From the NCBI RefSeq assembly GCF_015158295.1, contig NZ_JACDXV010000002.1:381501-445500 (forward strand): DNA of 64,000 nucleotides, written 5' to 3'. A model generated the notes under the pieces. That model was given only the letters and a program-made list of their open reading frames with translations, was not told the origin of the DNA and searched no databases. Positions within the stretch are counted from its first letter, which is position 1. The number at the start of each line of letters is the position of its first letter. Shown in pieces: positions 46,674 to 56,953 of the stretch. The position numbers were made by a program, and so were the translations under genes. The stretch comes from Devosia faecipullorum. Its GTDB lineage: Bacteria; Pseudomonadota; Alphaproteobacteria; Rhizobiales; Devosiaceae.

Positions 46674-47348
46674 TCAGCAGGTGACGCGGATTTCGGCATA
46701 ACCGGTCAGACCCTCGTCACCACCGGAGGTTACGCCTATGGTGCAGGAGGGGCTGCCCGGCAGCACGATGGACCCGCCCGAGGCGATCGTCGTGCCGTCT
46801 GCCAGCACGATATAGCCATTGGTGACCTGTGCCACATTAATTATCGATGATTGCCCGCAGATCGGGTAGCTGTCGCCTTCGGCGACGAGGATGCGCATGC
46901 CCGAGGGCAGGCAGTCTTCGTTGCCGGCGGTGGCCGGCGCTGCCGGATCGGGGGCAAGGGCAGCCGCAGCGGGCGGCACAATGCTCTGTCCCCGCTCGAG
47001 AATGGCGAGGCGATTGGCCAATTCCGCCAAAGCCTCGCCCTCGGCCCGGGCGGGGACATTATTGCCTGCGCCGCGGGCATAAAGATCGAGACTGACGCGG
47101 AGCTGGGCGATTTCGGAGGCGAGGCGGCGGGCTTCCACCTGCCCCGCTTCATGCAGCCAGGCCGCAGTCGCCAGGCCGGAAAGGCCCGCAATGAGGCCCA
47201 TTGCGCCAAGGATCAGCGCGAAGACGGACAGGCGGGACGCTTTTGCCGGCGTCGCAAGATTGCGGGCATTGTCCGACAGGGGGCGCATTTCGGGTATCAG
47301 CGTGATCCCGGCGCCGTCCGATAGGCGCTGCTGTTCTGGCTGGTCCAC
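46674..47348 (-). CDS. Hypothetical single-pass membrane protein
   Basis: About 224 residues from a GTG at 47348 (GGAG five bases before); an in-frame ATG at 47288 gives 204. One membrane helix (LSVFALILGAMGLIAGLSGLATAAWL), then a short coiled coil (RRLASEIAQLRVSLDLY) and a Cys-containing C-terminal domain ending in EIRVTC. No family recognised. Stops two bases from the convergent parvulin gene stop. Confidence 0.65.
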   Translation of the reverse strand: MDQPEQQRLSDGAGITLIPEMRPLSDNARNLATPAKASRLSVFALILGAMGLIAGLSGLATAAWLHEAGQVEARRLASEIAQLRVSLDLYARGAGNNVPARAEGEALAELANRLAILERGQSIVPPAAAALAPDPAAPATAGNEDCLPSGMRILVAEGDSYPICGQSSIINVAQVTNGYIVLADGTTIASGGSIVLPGSPSCTIGVTSGGDEGLTGYAEIRVTC

Positions 47349-47519
47349 ACGCTCTCTCCGATTGCCGCCTGGTGCGGCCTTCCCACCAAAGTGGGGCCGA
47401 ACTTTGGCTCCAAGCCTATGCCATAAGACAGGCCACGCCCCGAAGCGCGAGCCGCTCAAGTGTCTTGCTTGCGCGGCGGATTTTCCGAAAACCGTGAATG
47501 CGCGTTTCGGCCCGAGGTC

Positions 47520-48602
47520 TTAGGGGCGCGCATTGGCCGGGGTGGGCAGGCTCGCCGGTTTTCCGGAAATGACCGGCTTGATATTGGGATCCTGGCCGGG
47601 ATTGCCGCCGAACATGCCGCCGATACCACCGAAGAAACCGCTGACCGCCTCGCTGCGCTGCTTGAGCGCCGCGTCCTCGGCCGCCTTGCGGTCGGTTGCT
47701 TTCTGCGCCGCCTCCGATTGGCTGGCCAGCGTCGCATTGTCGGCCTGCTGCTTGGCGGTGAGGGCGGCATTGGCGATGACCGGGGGGCAGGGGCCAAGTG
47801 CATTGAGCGGGCCCGAGGAGGCCGGATTGAAGATATAGCGGCCCTCGCAGACGTCCCAGGCCGGCGGGGTCTTGGTCAGCTCGAACAGATCGTAGCCCGT
47901 TTTGATGTTCTTCCAGAAATCCATGTGGGGGCTGGAGGAATGACGGGCCAGGTTGGCCGTGGTCATGCGGAAGGGGAAGATTTGCAGCTGGAAGCTGGTA
48001 TTGCCGCCCTTGAAGCTGTCGCGGGCCAGGGCATAAATCTCGGCCACGCCCTGATCGGTCATGGCATAGCAGCCGCTGGAAGAACAATCGCCATGCACCA
48101 TCAGATTGGAGCCGGTGCGGCCATGGGCGCGGTCGAACTTGTTGGGAAAGCCGGTATTGAAGGCTAGGTAATAATTGGATTTGGGGTGCAACAGGCCGGG
48201 CGTGATCGTCGAGAAGCCCTCGGGGCTCTGGCGGTCGCCTTCCTTGAATTTGGGGCCCAGCTCGCCGGAAAAGGCGCAGATCTCGTATGCCTTGAAAAGC
48301 TTGTACGTGCCCGAAGCAGTGCGCTTCCACACTTCCAGAACTGCTTCTTCCTTGAAGATGCGCACCAGCATGGCTTCATTGGCTGATGAGCCCATATTGC
48401 GCAGGCCCTGCACCACCGCGCCAGAAAGCGGCTGATTGTGGCGATTATCGCCGGCCTTGACGAAGCTGGAGCAGGCGGCAAGACCCACGGTCAGCCAGCA
48501 GAGGATCACGAAAGCGCCGAGGCGGTGGAAGAGGGAAGCGGACACGAGGATGAGACCCGGATAGCTAGCATTGCCCCGTTCGGGGTTTGGTTTACGCAAC
48601 AT
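47520..48602 (-). CDS. L,D-transpeptidase-family lipoprotein (YafK-like)
   Basis: 360 residues. Lipobox LAACSS near residue 43-46; YkuD-like catalytic block HGDCSSSGCYAMTD, with His and Cys as in L,D-transpeptidases; C-terminal ~90 residues are low-complexity Ala/Gln/Gly. YafK relatives cut or form peptidoglycan-protein links. The start at the ATG at 48602 gives a ~40-residue leader, rather long; a downstream start is possible. Confidence 0.82.
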   Translation of the reverse strand: MLRKPNPERGNASYPGLILVSASLFHRLGAFVILCWLTVGLAACSSFVKAGDNRHNQPLSGAVVQGLRNMGSSANEAMLVRIFKEEAVLEVWKRTASGTYKLFKAYEICAFSGELGPKFKEGDRQSPEGFSTITPGLLHPKSNYYLAFNTGFPNKFDRAHGRTGSNLMVHGDCSSSGCYAMTDQGVAEIYALARDSFKGGNTSFQLQIFPFRMTTANLARHSSSPHMDFWKNIKTGYDLFELTKTPPAWDVCEGRYIFNPASSGPLNALGPCPPVIANAALTAKQQADNATLASQSEAAQKATDRKAAEDAALKQRSEAVSGFFGGIGGMFGGNPGQDPNIKPVISGKPASLPTPANARP

Positions 48603-48690
48603 GACCCAAGGCGGTGAATGAAGCCTTTACCGAAGGCAAATGCCAGAAGGATAGGCGGGCTGCTCACGCCGATGTGTGTGCATAGGGGCC

Positions 48691-48732
48691 AGAAAAAACG
48701 CCGCCTCCGGAGGGAAGCGGCGTTTTTCCTGG
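48691..48732. terminator. Terminator after accA
   Basis: AAAAACGCCGC (48694-48704) and GCGGCGTTTTT (48717-48727) pair, making a stem with A/T tracts on both sides, usable in both directions; it follows the accA stop. Confidence 0.85.
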
Positions 48733-48747
48733 CCAATGGTCCGAAAA

Positions 48748-49701
48748 TCAGAGGCTGGTGCCGATGGCGAGGAATTTTTCCCGGCGGTGCTCGCGCGTTT
48801 CCAGGCGCGACCGGCCATCGAAATCCTTGAGGAAGGTGTCGATGGCGGCGCGAGTGGCATCCATGATCACGCCGTGATGGCGATGGGCGCCGCCGGCAGG
48901 CTCGGGAATGATGGCGTCGATGACGCCGAAGCCGAGCAAGTCCTGGGCGGTGATCTTCTGGGCCGTGGCCATGTCCTGGGCGCGGCCGGCATCGCGGAAC
49001 AGGATCGAGGCGCCGGCTTCGGGCGAGATCACCGAATAGATGGAATTTTCCAGCATCAGCACGCGATTGGCGGTGGCAATGGCGATGGCGCCACCGGACC
49101 CGCCTTCGCCAATGACGATGGCGAGATTGGGCACACCCAGTTCCAGTCCCTTTTCGGTGGACCGGGCAATGGCCTCGGCCTGTCCGCGTTCCTCGGCGCC
49201 GATGCCGGGATAGGCGCCGGCTGTATCGACGAAGGAGAGGACCGGCAGGGAGAAGCGGTCGGCCATGTCCATGACCCGGACTGCCTTGCGATAGCCCTCG
49301 GGATTGGCCATGCCGAAATTATGCTTGAGCCTGGTCTCGGTGGAATTGCCCTTTTCCTGGCCCAGAATGGCAACGGGAATGCCGTTAAAGCGGCCGAAGC
49401 CGGCCTGCAGGGCAGCGTCCTCGCCATATTTGCGGTCACCAGCCAGCGGCTGCCATTCGGTGATGAGCGAGCGCACGTAGTCGGAGAAATGCGGGCGCTG
49501 CGGATGGCGCGCCACCTGGGTCTTCTGCCAGGGGGTGAGCTTGCGGTAGATTTCCACCAAAGCTTCGTCGGCGCGCGCGGAAAGCCGGTTCACTTCCTCG
49601 TCGATGGACACGGCCTGGTCAGCGGCCGCCAGCGACTTGAGTTCGACAATCTTGGCCTCAAGATCGGCAACCGGCTTTTCAAAATCGAGATAAGACTGCA
49701 T
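48748..49701 (-). CDS. accA: Acetyl-CoA carboxylase carboxyltransferase subunit alpha
   Basis: 317 residues. LDFEKPVADLEAKIVELK start, PQRPHFSDYVRSL, FVDTAGAYPGIGAEERGQ, IVIGEGGSGGAIAI and SPEAGASILFRD are AccA hallmarks. It makes malonyl-CoA with AccD for fatty-acid synthesis. ATG at 49701 is preceded by GGTGGG. Downstream of xerD in the same direction but 175 bp away, so likely its own promoter. Confidence 0.95.
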   Translation of the reverse strand: MQSYLDFEKPVADLEAKIVELKSLAAADQAVSIDEEVNRLSARADEALVEIYRKLTPWQKTQVARHPQRPHFSDYVRSLITEWQPLAGDRKYGEDAALQAGFGRFNGIPVAILGQEKGNSTETRLKHNFGMANPEGYRKAVRVMDMADRFSLPVLSFVDTAGAYPGIGAEERGQAEAIARSTEKGLELGVPNLAIVIGEGGSGGAIAIATANRVLMLENSIYSVISPEAGASILFRDAGRAQDMATAQKITAQDLLGFGVIDAIIPEPAGGAHRHHGVIMDATRAAIDTFLKDFDGRSRLETREHRREKFLAIGTSL

Positions 49702-49876
49702 CCCACCGCCCGTAAGGGTCTGAATTATGACGCGCAAGCGCGTGCGCTGCTGTTGCGCTCTAAAGTGGCCGGAAAGTGGCGAGGCTGCAATCGCAAGTCA
49801 AGGTTATGCGGCGAAATGGTTGGCGATTGATGGGGACGACGCTGATGCGACAGGTATCCCGCGCTTGGCCGAACCG

Positions 49877-50785
49877 TCAGCCGCCGGCCAGCGGATGGTG
49901 GCTTTCCACCAGATTGCGCAATTTCTCGTCCAGCACGTGGGTATAAATCTGCGTGGTGGAAATATCGGCATGACCGAGCAGCATCTGCACGACGCGCAGG
50001 TCGGCGCCGCCGGCGAGAAGGTGGCTTGCAAAGGCGTGGCGCAAAACGTGCGGAGCCACGCGGGACGCGGAAATGCCGACTTGCCCAGCCAGGGTTTTGA
50101 GGTCGCGGGCAAAGACCTGCCGGGACAAATAGCCCTCCTCGCCCTTGGCCGGGAACAGGAAGGGGCCGGGCGGCAGGGTCTTGATCCATAGTCGTACCGC
50201 GTCGCGGGCGCGGTCGTTCATCGGCACTATGCGTTCCTTGCCGCCCTTGCCCTTGACGGTAAGGAGGGCGGCGTCGCGCATCACCGCAGCACGGCGCAGG
50301 CTGACCATCTCGGAGACGCGCAGGCCCGTGGCATAGAGCATTTCGAGCAGCACATAGAGCCGCTGTGCCGAAAGCTGCTTCTGCGGGCTGGCGGGGGCAT
50401 TGGCTTGTTCCTCTGCCAGGGCCAGCAGGCGATCAACTTCGGCGACGGAGAGGATTTTGGGCAGTGCCCGGCGCGATCTGGGGCTGGCAACGATCCGAGT
50501 CGGGTCATCGCCGCGCATGCCATCGGCGCAGAGGAATTTGTGGAACTGGCGGATAGCCGAAAGGCGGCGGGCCGAGGAGGAGGCGGAGAGACCCTGTTCC
50601 TTGAGATCGTCGAGCCAGGCGGTGACGGTTTCACGGGGGCATGTGAGCAGCGTCTGCTTCTGCGCGGCGACGAAGGCGGTGTAATCGGCAAGGTCGCGCC
50701 GATAGGCCTCGATCGTATTGGCCGCCGCGCCGCGTTCGGCGCTCATCATTTCGAGAAAGGCCGAGACCTGATGGGCGCCGCTCAT
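49877..50785 (-). CDS. xerD: Site-specific tyrosine recombinase XerD
   Basis: 302 residues. Catalytic Arg156 (ATGLRVSE), Lys near 180 (KGKGGKER), His246-x-x-Arg249 (HVLRHAFASH), His272 and nucleophile Tyr281 (HADISTTQIYTH). It resolves chromosome dimers at dif with XerC. Overlaps the small upstream membrane-protein gene by 4 bp. Confidence 0.92.
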   Translation of the reverse strand: MSGAHQVSAFLEMMSAERGAAANTIEAYRRDLADYTAFVAAQKQTLLTCPRETVTAWLDDLKEQGLSASSSARRLSAIRQFHKFLCADGMRGDDPTRIVASPRSRRALPKILSVAEVDRLLALAEEQANAPASPQKQLSAQRLYVLLEMLYATGLRVSEMVSLRRAAVMRDAALLTVKGKGGKERIVPMNDRARDAVRLWIKTLPPGPFLFPAKGEEGYLSRQVFARDLKTLAGQVGISASRVAPHVLRHAFASHLLAGGADLRVVQMLLGHADISTTQIYTHVLDEKLRNLVESHHPLAGG

Positions 50786-51000
50786 TCCTCTGTCGCCGGA
50801 GCCGAGGTGACATTGGGCTGCGGCAATATCGTGCCGCCGCCACCCGGCGCGCCGGTTTCGCCCAACAGATCCCTTGTGGGGATGCGCTGGGTGACCTCCT
50901 TGGGCCTGACCTCGACAAAGGTCACGAGCGCGAACATGCCGGCATAGGCAAGACCGGCAAGAAACAGCAGGGTGATGAGCAAGCGAAAGAGGGTGGGCAT
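50782..51000 (-). CDS. Small single-pass membrane protein of unknown function
   Basis: 72 residues: a hydrophobic helix (TLFRLLITLLFLAGLAYAGMFALVTFV, about 3-29) then a 40-residue Pro/Gly-rich tail ending in PATEE. AGGA lies five bases before the ATG. It sits between aroK and xerD, a place where short membrane ORFs occur in related genomes. No function is known. Confidence 0.65.
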   Translation of the reverse strand: MPTLFRLLITLLFLAGLAYAGMFALVTFVEVRPKEVTQRIPTRDLLGETGAPGGGGTILPQPNVTSAPATEE

Positions 51001-51170
51001 GATCGTCCTGAGCGCCGCGTTGGGGTAAAGTCTCGAGGCAAAAGGTTGCCATCGGGTTCCCGCCGGTGAATTTGGTGGAAATGGGGGAGGCGATCAAGCC
51101 TTGGGGGCTGCGCGCTTGACAGGGCCGGTCCGGCCCGCTTGATAGCGGCGATGATCAGGGGGCGCGGCAA

Positions 51171-51764
51171 GTGAGCAGGACGGACGGCGGATCACGGCAG
51201 GGCCGGGCCCGGGCATTGGCCAGCAAACTGGCGGAAAAACCGCTGGTTCTGGTCGGCATGATGGGCGCGGGCAAGACCACGGTCGGCCGGCGGATTGCCA
51301 GCCGGCTGGGGCGGCAATTCGTCGACAGCGACGAGGAAATCGAGCGCGCGGCGCAGATGAGCATTCCCGAAATCTTCGAGCAGCGCGGCGAGGCCGAGTT
51401 TCGCGCCGGTGAAATGCGGGTGATTGCCCGATTGCTCAAGGAAAAGGATCTGGTGCTGGCGACCGGCGGCGGCGCCTTTGTCAGCCCCGAGACACGGAGC
51501 CTGGTCAAGGCCGAGGCGGTGTCGGTTTGGCTCAAGGCGGATCTCGACGTCCTGTTCGAGCGGGTGTCGCGGCGCTCCAACCGGCCGCTGCTCAAGACTG
51601 CCGATCCGAAGGCCACGCTCGAAAAATTGATCGCTGACCGCTATCACATCTATGCCGAGGCGGATGTGACCGTGGTGAGCCGCGACGTGCCGCAGGACAA
51701 TGTGGCCAGCGACGTGGTCAATGCCGTGCTCCACTATCTCAAAAACAACCAGGACAAATCATGA
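51171..51764 (+). CDS. aroK: Shikimate kinase
   Basis: 197 residues from GTG at 51171. P-loop LVGMMGAGKTTVGRR, DSDEEIER, FRAGEMRVI and LATGGGAFVSPETR with VWLKADLDVLFERVSRR are the shikimate kinase motifs. Adds phosphate to shikimate in aromatic amino-acid synthesis. Overlaps aroB by 4 bp. Confidence 0.95.
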   Translation: MSRTDGGSRQGRARALASKLAEKPLVLVGMMGAGKTTVGRRIASRLGRQFVDSDEEIERAAQMSIPEIFEQRGEAEFRAGEMRVIARLLKEKDLVLATGGGAFVSPETRSLVKAEAVSVWLKADLDVLFERVSRRSNRPLLKTADPKATLEKLIADRYHIYAEADVTVVSRDVPQDNVASDVVNAVLHYLKNNQDKS

Positions 51765-52876
51765 TCCAGATCGATCACAAGGTTCATGTCGCCCTGGACA
51801 GCCGAGCCTATGACATTCTGATCGGGCCAAGCCTGCTCGATGCGGCCGGTGCGATCCTCAAGGAGCGTTTTCCGGGCCGGAGCTACGGCATCGTCACCGA
51901 TGAGAATGTCGCCAAGGCGCAATTGCCGCGGCTGGCGGCGTCGCTCGCTTCAGCGGGCCTGCAATTTGAAGTCATCATGGTGCCGGCCGGCGAAGCCAGC
52001 AAGAATTACGCCGTGCTGGAACAGGTCGTGGAAGGGCTCCTTGCCGCGCGGCTGGAGCGCGGCGACATGGTCATCGCGCTGGGCGGCGGGGTGATCGGCG
52101 ATCTGGCCGGCTTTGCCGCCTCGATCACACGACGGGGCATGGATTTCGTGCAGATGCCCACCTCGCTGCTGGCGCAGGTGGATTCCTCGGTGGGCGGCAA
52201 GACCGGGATCAATTCCCCGCATGGCAAAAATCTCGTCGGCGCCTTTCACCAGCCCCGGCTGGTACTGGCCGACCTCTCGGCGCTCGACAGCCTGGACCGC
52301 CGGCAATTCGCCGCTGGCTATGCCGAAGTGGCCAAATATGGCCTGATCGACGACCCGGACTTCTTCGACTGGCTCGATGCCAATCTCGATGACATCCTTG
52401 CCGGGGGACCGGCGCGGGGAGAGGCGGTGGCCCGGTGCTGCGCGCACAAGGCCCGCGTGGTGATCGAGGACGAAAAAGAAACAGGCGTGCGTGCCCTGCT
52501 CAATCTGGGGCACACATTCGGCCATGCGCTGGAGAAGGATACCGGATATTCCGACCGGCTGCTGCATGGCGAGGGCGTCGCCATCGGCATGGTGCTGGCG
52601 CATGGCTTTTCGGCGCGGCTCGGGCTGGCGCCGGGGCAGGATCTGGGCCGGGTGTCAGCGCATCTGAAGCGCGCGGGGCTGCCCATCACTTTGGCCGATA
52701 TTCCCGGCACGCTCGGCTCGACCGAACAATTGATGGCCGCCATCGCGCAGGACAAAAAAGTGCAGCGCGGGGCGCTGACCTTTATCCTGACGCGCGGGAT
52801 TGGCCGGGCTTTCATCGAGAAGAATGTCGACCCGGAAAAGGTGCGCAACTATCTCGAGGAGATGCGCAACGTCTAA
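51761..52876 (+). CDS. aroB: 3-dehydroquinate synthase
   Basis: 371 residues. IVTDENVAKAQLPRL, ALGGGVIGDLAGFAAS, SLLAQVDSSVGGKTGIN and LNLGHTFGHALE cover the NAD, zinc and substrate sites. Second step of the shikimate pathway, directly coupled to aroK. Its stop shares bases with the convergent BolA stop. Confidence 0.96.
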   Translation: MIQIDHKVHVALDSRAYDILIGPSLLDAAGAILKERFPGRSYGIVTDENVAKAQLPRLAASLASAGLQFEVIMVPAGEASKNYAVLEQVVEGLLAARLERGDMVIALGGGVIGDLAGFAASITRRGMDFVQMPTSLLAQVDSSVGGKTGINSPHGKNLVGAFHQPRLVLADLSALDSLDRRQFAAGYAEVAKYGLIDDPDFFDWLDANLDDILAGGPARGEAVARCCAHKARVVIEDEKETGVRALLNLGHTFGHALEKDTGYSDRLLHGEGVAIGMVLAHGFSARLGLAPGQDLGRVSAHLKRAGLPITLADIPGTLGSTEQLMAAIAQDKKVQRGALTFILTRGIGRAFIEKNVDPEKVRNYLEEMRNV

Positions 52877-53142
52877 AGTGAGGAGGAGGGCAGCACCTCG
52901 ATGGCGAGGGCGTGCACGCTGCTCTTCAATTCATCGTCAAGCGTTTCCATGACGGCACGGTGTTGCGCTACGCGGCTGAGCCCGTCAAAATCGCTGGTCG
53001 CGATTCTGATGCGGAAATGGGTTTGCACCCCCTCGAGCCAGCCGGCATGGCCGCGATGGCTTTCGGACTCGTCGATCACCTCCAGATGGAGGGGTGAGAA
53101 TTTTTCGGTGAGCTTGGCTCTGATGGTGTCCGTCATGGACAT
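52873..53142 (-). CDS. BolA family protein
   Basis: 89 residues of the BolA KH-like fold (LEVIDESESHRGHAGWLEGVQTHFRIRIATSDFDGLSRVAQHRAV). BolA proteins work with monothiol glutaredoxins on iron-sulfur handling. GGAG seven bases upstream supports the ATG at 53142. Overlaps the aroB end by 4 bp (opposite strands) and is divergent from the J-domain gene, 41 bp away. Confidence 0.9.
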   Translation of the reverse strand: MSMTDTIRAKLTEKFSPLHLEVIDESESHRGHAGWLEGVQTHFRIRIATSDFDGLSRVAQHRAVMETLDDELKSSVHALAIEVLPSSSL

Positions 53143-53183
53143 GGGGCGGCTCCAATATCTGTTTGTAGGCACAATTAGGCGCA

Positions 53184-53807
53184 ATGAAACCGCAATCCAA
53201 GCTCTTCGATTCCATCCGTGTTCGCCCGCGCCGGGAGGAAAAGCCGGAAGAGGTCACGATCAAATGCGACTGGGAAGGCTGTCAGGAGCCCGGTGAGTTC
53301 CGCGCGCCCAAGGGTGTTCGCTCGGAGGGGCAGTATCATAATTTCTGCCTCGAACATGTCCGGCACTACAATAAGGCGTTCAATTACTTTGCCGGGATGA
53401 GCCCGGAGGAACTGGACGAGGCGCTGCATGCCCCGCCCAAGGCGGAAACCCGCTCCACCTTCGCCACCGGCAATGCCAGCGCGGCGCGGGCGGCGGGGCG
53501 GCAGGCGGCGCAGCCGGGCGACAAATATGGTGACCCGTTCGGCGTCTTCGCGCGCTATCGCTATCAGCAATCCAAGCGCCCTGCGGCGGAGCGGGTGAAG
53601 CCGCTCAACGAGCCGGACCGCCGTGCGCTGGAAACCTTGGGCTTTGCCAAACATGCCAAATCCGATGAGATCAAGACCGCCTACAAGAACCTGGTCAAGT
53701 TGCACCACCCCGACGTCAATGGTGGCGATGCGTCCTCCGAGGAACGCCTGCGCTCGGTGATCGCGGCCTATAGCCACCTCAAGAAAAACGGTTTCGTGGT
53801 CCGCTGA
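53184..53807 (+). CDS. J-domain protein with N-terminal Cys/His motif
   Basis: 207 residues. A C-terminal J domain ends at the HPD motif HHPDVNGGD (about 173-181), so it stimulates an Hsp70 partner such as DnaK. The N-terminal half has CDWEGC and NFCLEH, a C-x4-C ... C-x2-H set that may bind zinc. The J domain lies at the end, unlike DnaJ. In the same neighbourhood as cobS in related genomes. Confidence 0.88.
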   Translation: MKPQSKLFDSIRVRPRREEKPEEVTIKCDWEGCQEPGEFRAPKGVRSEGQYHNFCLEHVRHYNKAFNYFAGMSPEELDEALHAPPKAETRSTFATGNASAARAAGRQAAQPGDKYGDPFGVFARYRYQQSKRPAAERVKPLNEPDRRALETLGFAKHAKSDEIKTAYKNLVKLHHPDVNGGDASSEERLRSVIAAYSHLKKNGFVVR

Positions 53808-53922
53808 ACCATGCCGGGCCGGCAGCGGCCGGCGATGATGGCGAGGCTACCCGCCTTGTTACAATGCTGCTATAGAGCCTCCCGCCGTCCCTTAAGCCTT
53901 CTTCCTTTTCAAGAGCCTTGCC

Positions 53923-54906
53923 ATGACTGAATTCGCCAATCTGCCCGACACCGAATACAAGGCGCGGGATCTGTTCGGCATCGACACCGATATGGTGGTG
54001 ATGGGCTATAAGGAACGCACCAGCCATGTGCCGCCGGTCGACCCCGACTACCTCTTCGACCGCAATACCACGCTCGCGATCCTGGCCGGCTTCCAGCATA
54101 ATCGCCGCGTCATGGTGCAGGGCTATCACGGCACCGGCAAGTCCACCCATATCGAGCAGGTGGCGGCGCGGCTGAACTGGCCGCTGGTCCGCGTCAATCT
54201 CGACAGCCATGTCAGCCGTATCGACCTCGTCGGCAAGGACGCGATCGTGCTCAAGGACGGCAAGCAGATCACCGAATTCCGCGACGGCATCCTGCCCTGG
54301 GCAGTGCAGAACAATGTGGCGCTGGTGTTCGACGAATATGACGCGGGACGCCCGGACGTGATGTTCGTGATCCAGCGCGTCCTCGAGCAATCGGGCCGGC
54401 TGACCCTGCTCGACCAGAACCGCGTCATCATTCCGCATCCGGCCTTCCGGCTGTTCTCGACCACCAATACGATCGGGTTGGGCGACACGTCGGGCCTCTA
54501 TCACGGCACCCAGCAGATCAATCAGGGCCAGATGGACCGCTGGTCCATCGTCACCACGCTCAATTATCTGCCCCATGACAAGGAAGTCGGCATCGTCCTC
54601 GCCAAGAACAAAAGCTATGGCGAAAGCGAGAAGGGCAGAAAGCAGATTTCCAATATGGTGCGGCTCGCCGATCTCACCCGCTCTGCCTTCATCAATGGCG
54701 ATATTTCCACGGTGATGAGCCCGCGCGGCGTCATCACCTGGGCCGAGAATGCGGTCATTTTCGGCGGCGATATCGGTTTTGCCTTCCGCCTCACCTTCCT
54801 CAACAAATGCGACGAACTCGAACGCCCGGTGGTGGCCGAATTCTATCAGCGCGTGTTCGGCGAAGACCTGCCGGAAAGCTCCGCCAATCTGGCGGTGATG
54901 GCGTAA
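53923..54906 (+). CDS. cobS: Aerobic cobaltochelatase subunit CobS
   Basis: 327 residues of the AAA+ MoxR/CobS type. [20 protein letters not shown] (Walker A), [13 protein letters not shown] (Walker B) and the ending [32 protein letters not shown] are typical. With CobT it energises CobN to insert cobalt into hydrogenobyrinate diamide in B12 synthesis. cobN is not in the window. Confidence 0.95.
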   Translation: MTEFANLPDTEYKARDLFGIDTDMVVMGYKERTSHVPPVDPDYLFDRNTTLAILAGFQHNRRVMVQGYHGTGKSTHIEQVAARLNWPLVRVNLDSHVSRIDLVGKDAIVLKDGKQITEFRDGILPWAVQNNVALVFDEYDAGRPDVMFVIQRVLEQSGRLTLLDQNRVIIPHPAFRLFSTTNTIGLGDTSGLYHGTQQINQGQMDRWSIVTTLNYLPHDKEVGIVLAKNKSYGESEKGRKQISNMVRLADLTRSAFINGDISTVMSPRGVITWAENAVIFGGDIGFAFRLTFLNKCDELERPVVAEFYQRVFGEDLPESSANLAVMA

Positions 54907-54913
54907 GTAACTC

Positions 54914-55050
54914 CTCCCGGCTTTGCCGGGAGCCCCCTCATCCGGCCCTGCGGGCCACCTTCTCCCAGAGGGGCGAAGGGACCGCTTTGGCCGTCCAGAC
55001 GCCGAACTAGGCCCGCGCCCCTACGGGGAGAGGGTTGGGGTGAGGGGTCT
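54914..55050. repeat. Palindrome-rich repeat between cobS and cobT
   Basis: A cluster of hairpins: CTCCCGG/CCGGGAG (54914-54932), GGCCC/GGGCC, and outer complementary ends CCCCTCATC near 54934 and GGTGAGGGG near 55040. This CCCTCATCCGGCC...GGTGAGGGG type is a widespread alphaproteobacterial intergenic repeat. It separates the two cobaltochelatase genes by 157 bp. Confidence 0.6.
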
Positions 55051-55063
55051 TCCGGATCAGACC

Positions 55064-56953
55064 ATGGCAAACCCTCCGCGCAGCAAAGCCAACAAGCCCG
55101 ATCAGACCCAGGCCTTCAAATCGGCCATGGGTGCGACGGTGCGCGCCATTGGCGGCAAGGCGGAGCTGGAGGTCAGTTTCACCGCCGACCGGCCGCTGCT
55201 CACCTCGGACCGGGCGCGGCTGGCCAATCTGCCGCGCCTGCCGACCCGGCGCGACATTGCCATTGCCCGCGGACAGGGCGACGCCATGGCCATGCGGCTG
55301 GCCAGCCATGATCCAGACAGCCATCGCAAGCGTGCGCCCATGGATCCGCAGGCGCGCGCCGCCTTCGACGCATTGGAGCAGGCGCGGGTGGAATCGCTCG
55401 GCGTTCTGCGCATGCCCGGCATGGGCGGCAATATCCACGAAATGCTGGAAGACCGGCTGTTTCGCGCGAATTTCGCCGAAGTCGATGCCAAGGACGATGC
55501 GCCCCTGGCTGAAGCCCTGGGGCTGATGCTGCGCGAGAAACTGGCCGGTGTCGCCGTGCCGCCATCGGGCCACGCGCTGGTCGACCTCTGGCGCGGCGAG
55601 ATCGAGAGCCGGGCGGGCACCTCGCTCGACGCGCTGCTGGGCGCCTATGAGAACCAGGACGACTTTGCCCGCGCCGCCAAGGCCGTGCTGCGTGACCTCA
55701 ATCTGATCGCCGAAAGCGATATGGATGATGCCTCCGAGGGCGAAGAGGACAGCACCGAGGACAGCCAGCCCGAGCAGGCGCAGGGCTCCGACCAGGCGCC
55801 CGAACAGGGCGACGGCGAGAGCGAGCAATCCCAGTCCGACGAGGACCAGCAGGCCGGAGAGAGCGAAGAGGCCGGCGATGTCGAAGGCATGGAAGCCGAT
55901 ATGGCCGATGCCGACGAGAATGCCGAAGCCGAGGCGGGCGAAGATGCGCCGATGCCGCCACCGGCCCGCGACGGCGGCACCCAGCTTTCCAACCAGTTCA
56001 ACTACAAGGTGTTCACCACCAAGTTCGACGAGATCGTCAAGGCGGCCGAATTGTGCCCGCCCGATGAACTGGACCAATTGCGCGCCCTGTTGGACAAGCA
56101 GCTGGAAAATCTCGCCGGGGCGGTGGCGCGGCTCGCCAACAAGCTGCAGCGGCGCCTGATGGCCAAGCAGAACCGGAGCTGGCAGTTCGACCTCGAGGAA
56201 GGGCTGCTCGACACGGCGCGCCTGACGCGCGTGGTGACCGATCCCTTGCAGGCGCTGAGCTTCAAGGTCGAGAACGATACCGATTTTCGCGATACCGTGG
56301 TGACGCTGCTGATCGACAATTCCGGCTCGATGCGCGGCAGGCCGATTACCATCGCGGCCATTTGCGGCGACATTCTCGCCCGCACCCTGGAGCGGTGCGG
56401 AGTGAAGGTGGAAATTTTGGGCTTCACCACCCGCGCCTGGAAGGGCGGCAAGAGCCGCGAAGCCTGGCTGGAGGCCAATCGGCCGGCCAATCCGGGCCGG
56501 GTCAACGATATTCGCCACATCATCTATAAGGCGGCAGACGAACCCTGGCGTCACGCGCGGCGCAATCTCGGGCTGATGATGCGCGAGGGACTGCTCAAGG
56601 AAAATATCGATGGGGAGGCGCTCGAATGGGCACGCAAGCGGCTGATGGCCCGGCCCGAGCAGCGCCGCATCCTGATGGTCATCTCCGATGGCGCGCCGGT
56701 CGATGATTCCACCCAGAGCGTCAATGCCGGCAATTATCTCGAAGCCCATCTCCGCCAGGTGATCGAAGACATCGAAACGCGCTCGCCCATTCAATTGGTG
56801 GCGGTCGGCATCGGCCATGACGTGACCCGCTATTACCGGCGCGCGGTGACGCTGCTCGATGCCGAAGAGCTGGCCGGGGCATTGACCGACGAATTGGCGG
56901 CCTTGTTCGACGAGGAAATGCCGGCGCAGGCGCGGCGAAGAGGCAGGGGATGA
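55064..56953 (+). CDS. cobT: Aerobic cobaltochelatase subunit CobT
   Basis: 629 residues. A helical N-terminal part, a very acidic Glu/Asp/Gln/Ser-rich middle (about 220-300), and a C-terminal von Willebrand A domain with the MIDAS motif DNSGSMRG near 421-428. It partners CobS in the chelatase motor. ATG at 55064 was chosen; the longer frame upstream crosses the repeat. Followed by a 4-bp overlap with the esterase gene. Confidence 0.94.
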   Translation: MANPPRSKANKPDQTQAFKSAMGATVRAIGGKAELEVSFTADRPLLTSDRARLANLPRLPTRRDIAIARGQGDAMAMRLASHDPDSHRKRAPMDPQARAAFDALEQARVESLGVLRMPGMGGNIHEMLEDRLFRANFAEVDAKDDAPLAEALGLMLREKLAGVAVPPSGHALVDLWRGEIESRAGTSLDALLGAYENQDDFARAAKAVLRDLNLIAESDMDDASEGEEDSTEDSQPEQAQGSDQAPEQGDGESEQSQSDEDQQAGESEEAGDVEGMEADMADADENAEAEAGEDAPMPPPARDGGTQLSNQFNYKVFTTKFDEIVKAAELCPPDELDQLRALLDKQLENLAGAVARLANKLQRRLMAKQNRSWQFDLEEGLLDTARLTRVVTDPLQALSFKVENDTDFRDTVVTLLIDNSGSMRGRPITIAAICGDILARTLERCGVKVEILGFTTRAWKGGKSREAWLEANRPANPGRVNDIRHIIYKAADEPWRHARRNLGLMMREGLLKENIDGEALEWARKRLMARPEQRRILMVISDGAPVDDSTQSVNAGNYLEAHLRQVIEDIETRSPIQLVAVGIGHDVTRYYRRAVTLLDAEELAGALTDELAALFDEEMPAQARRRGRG

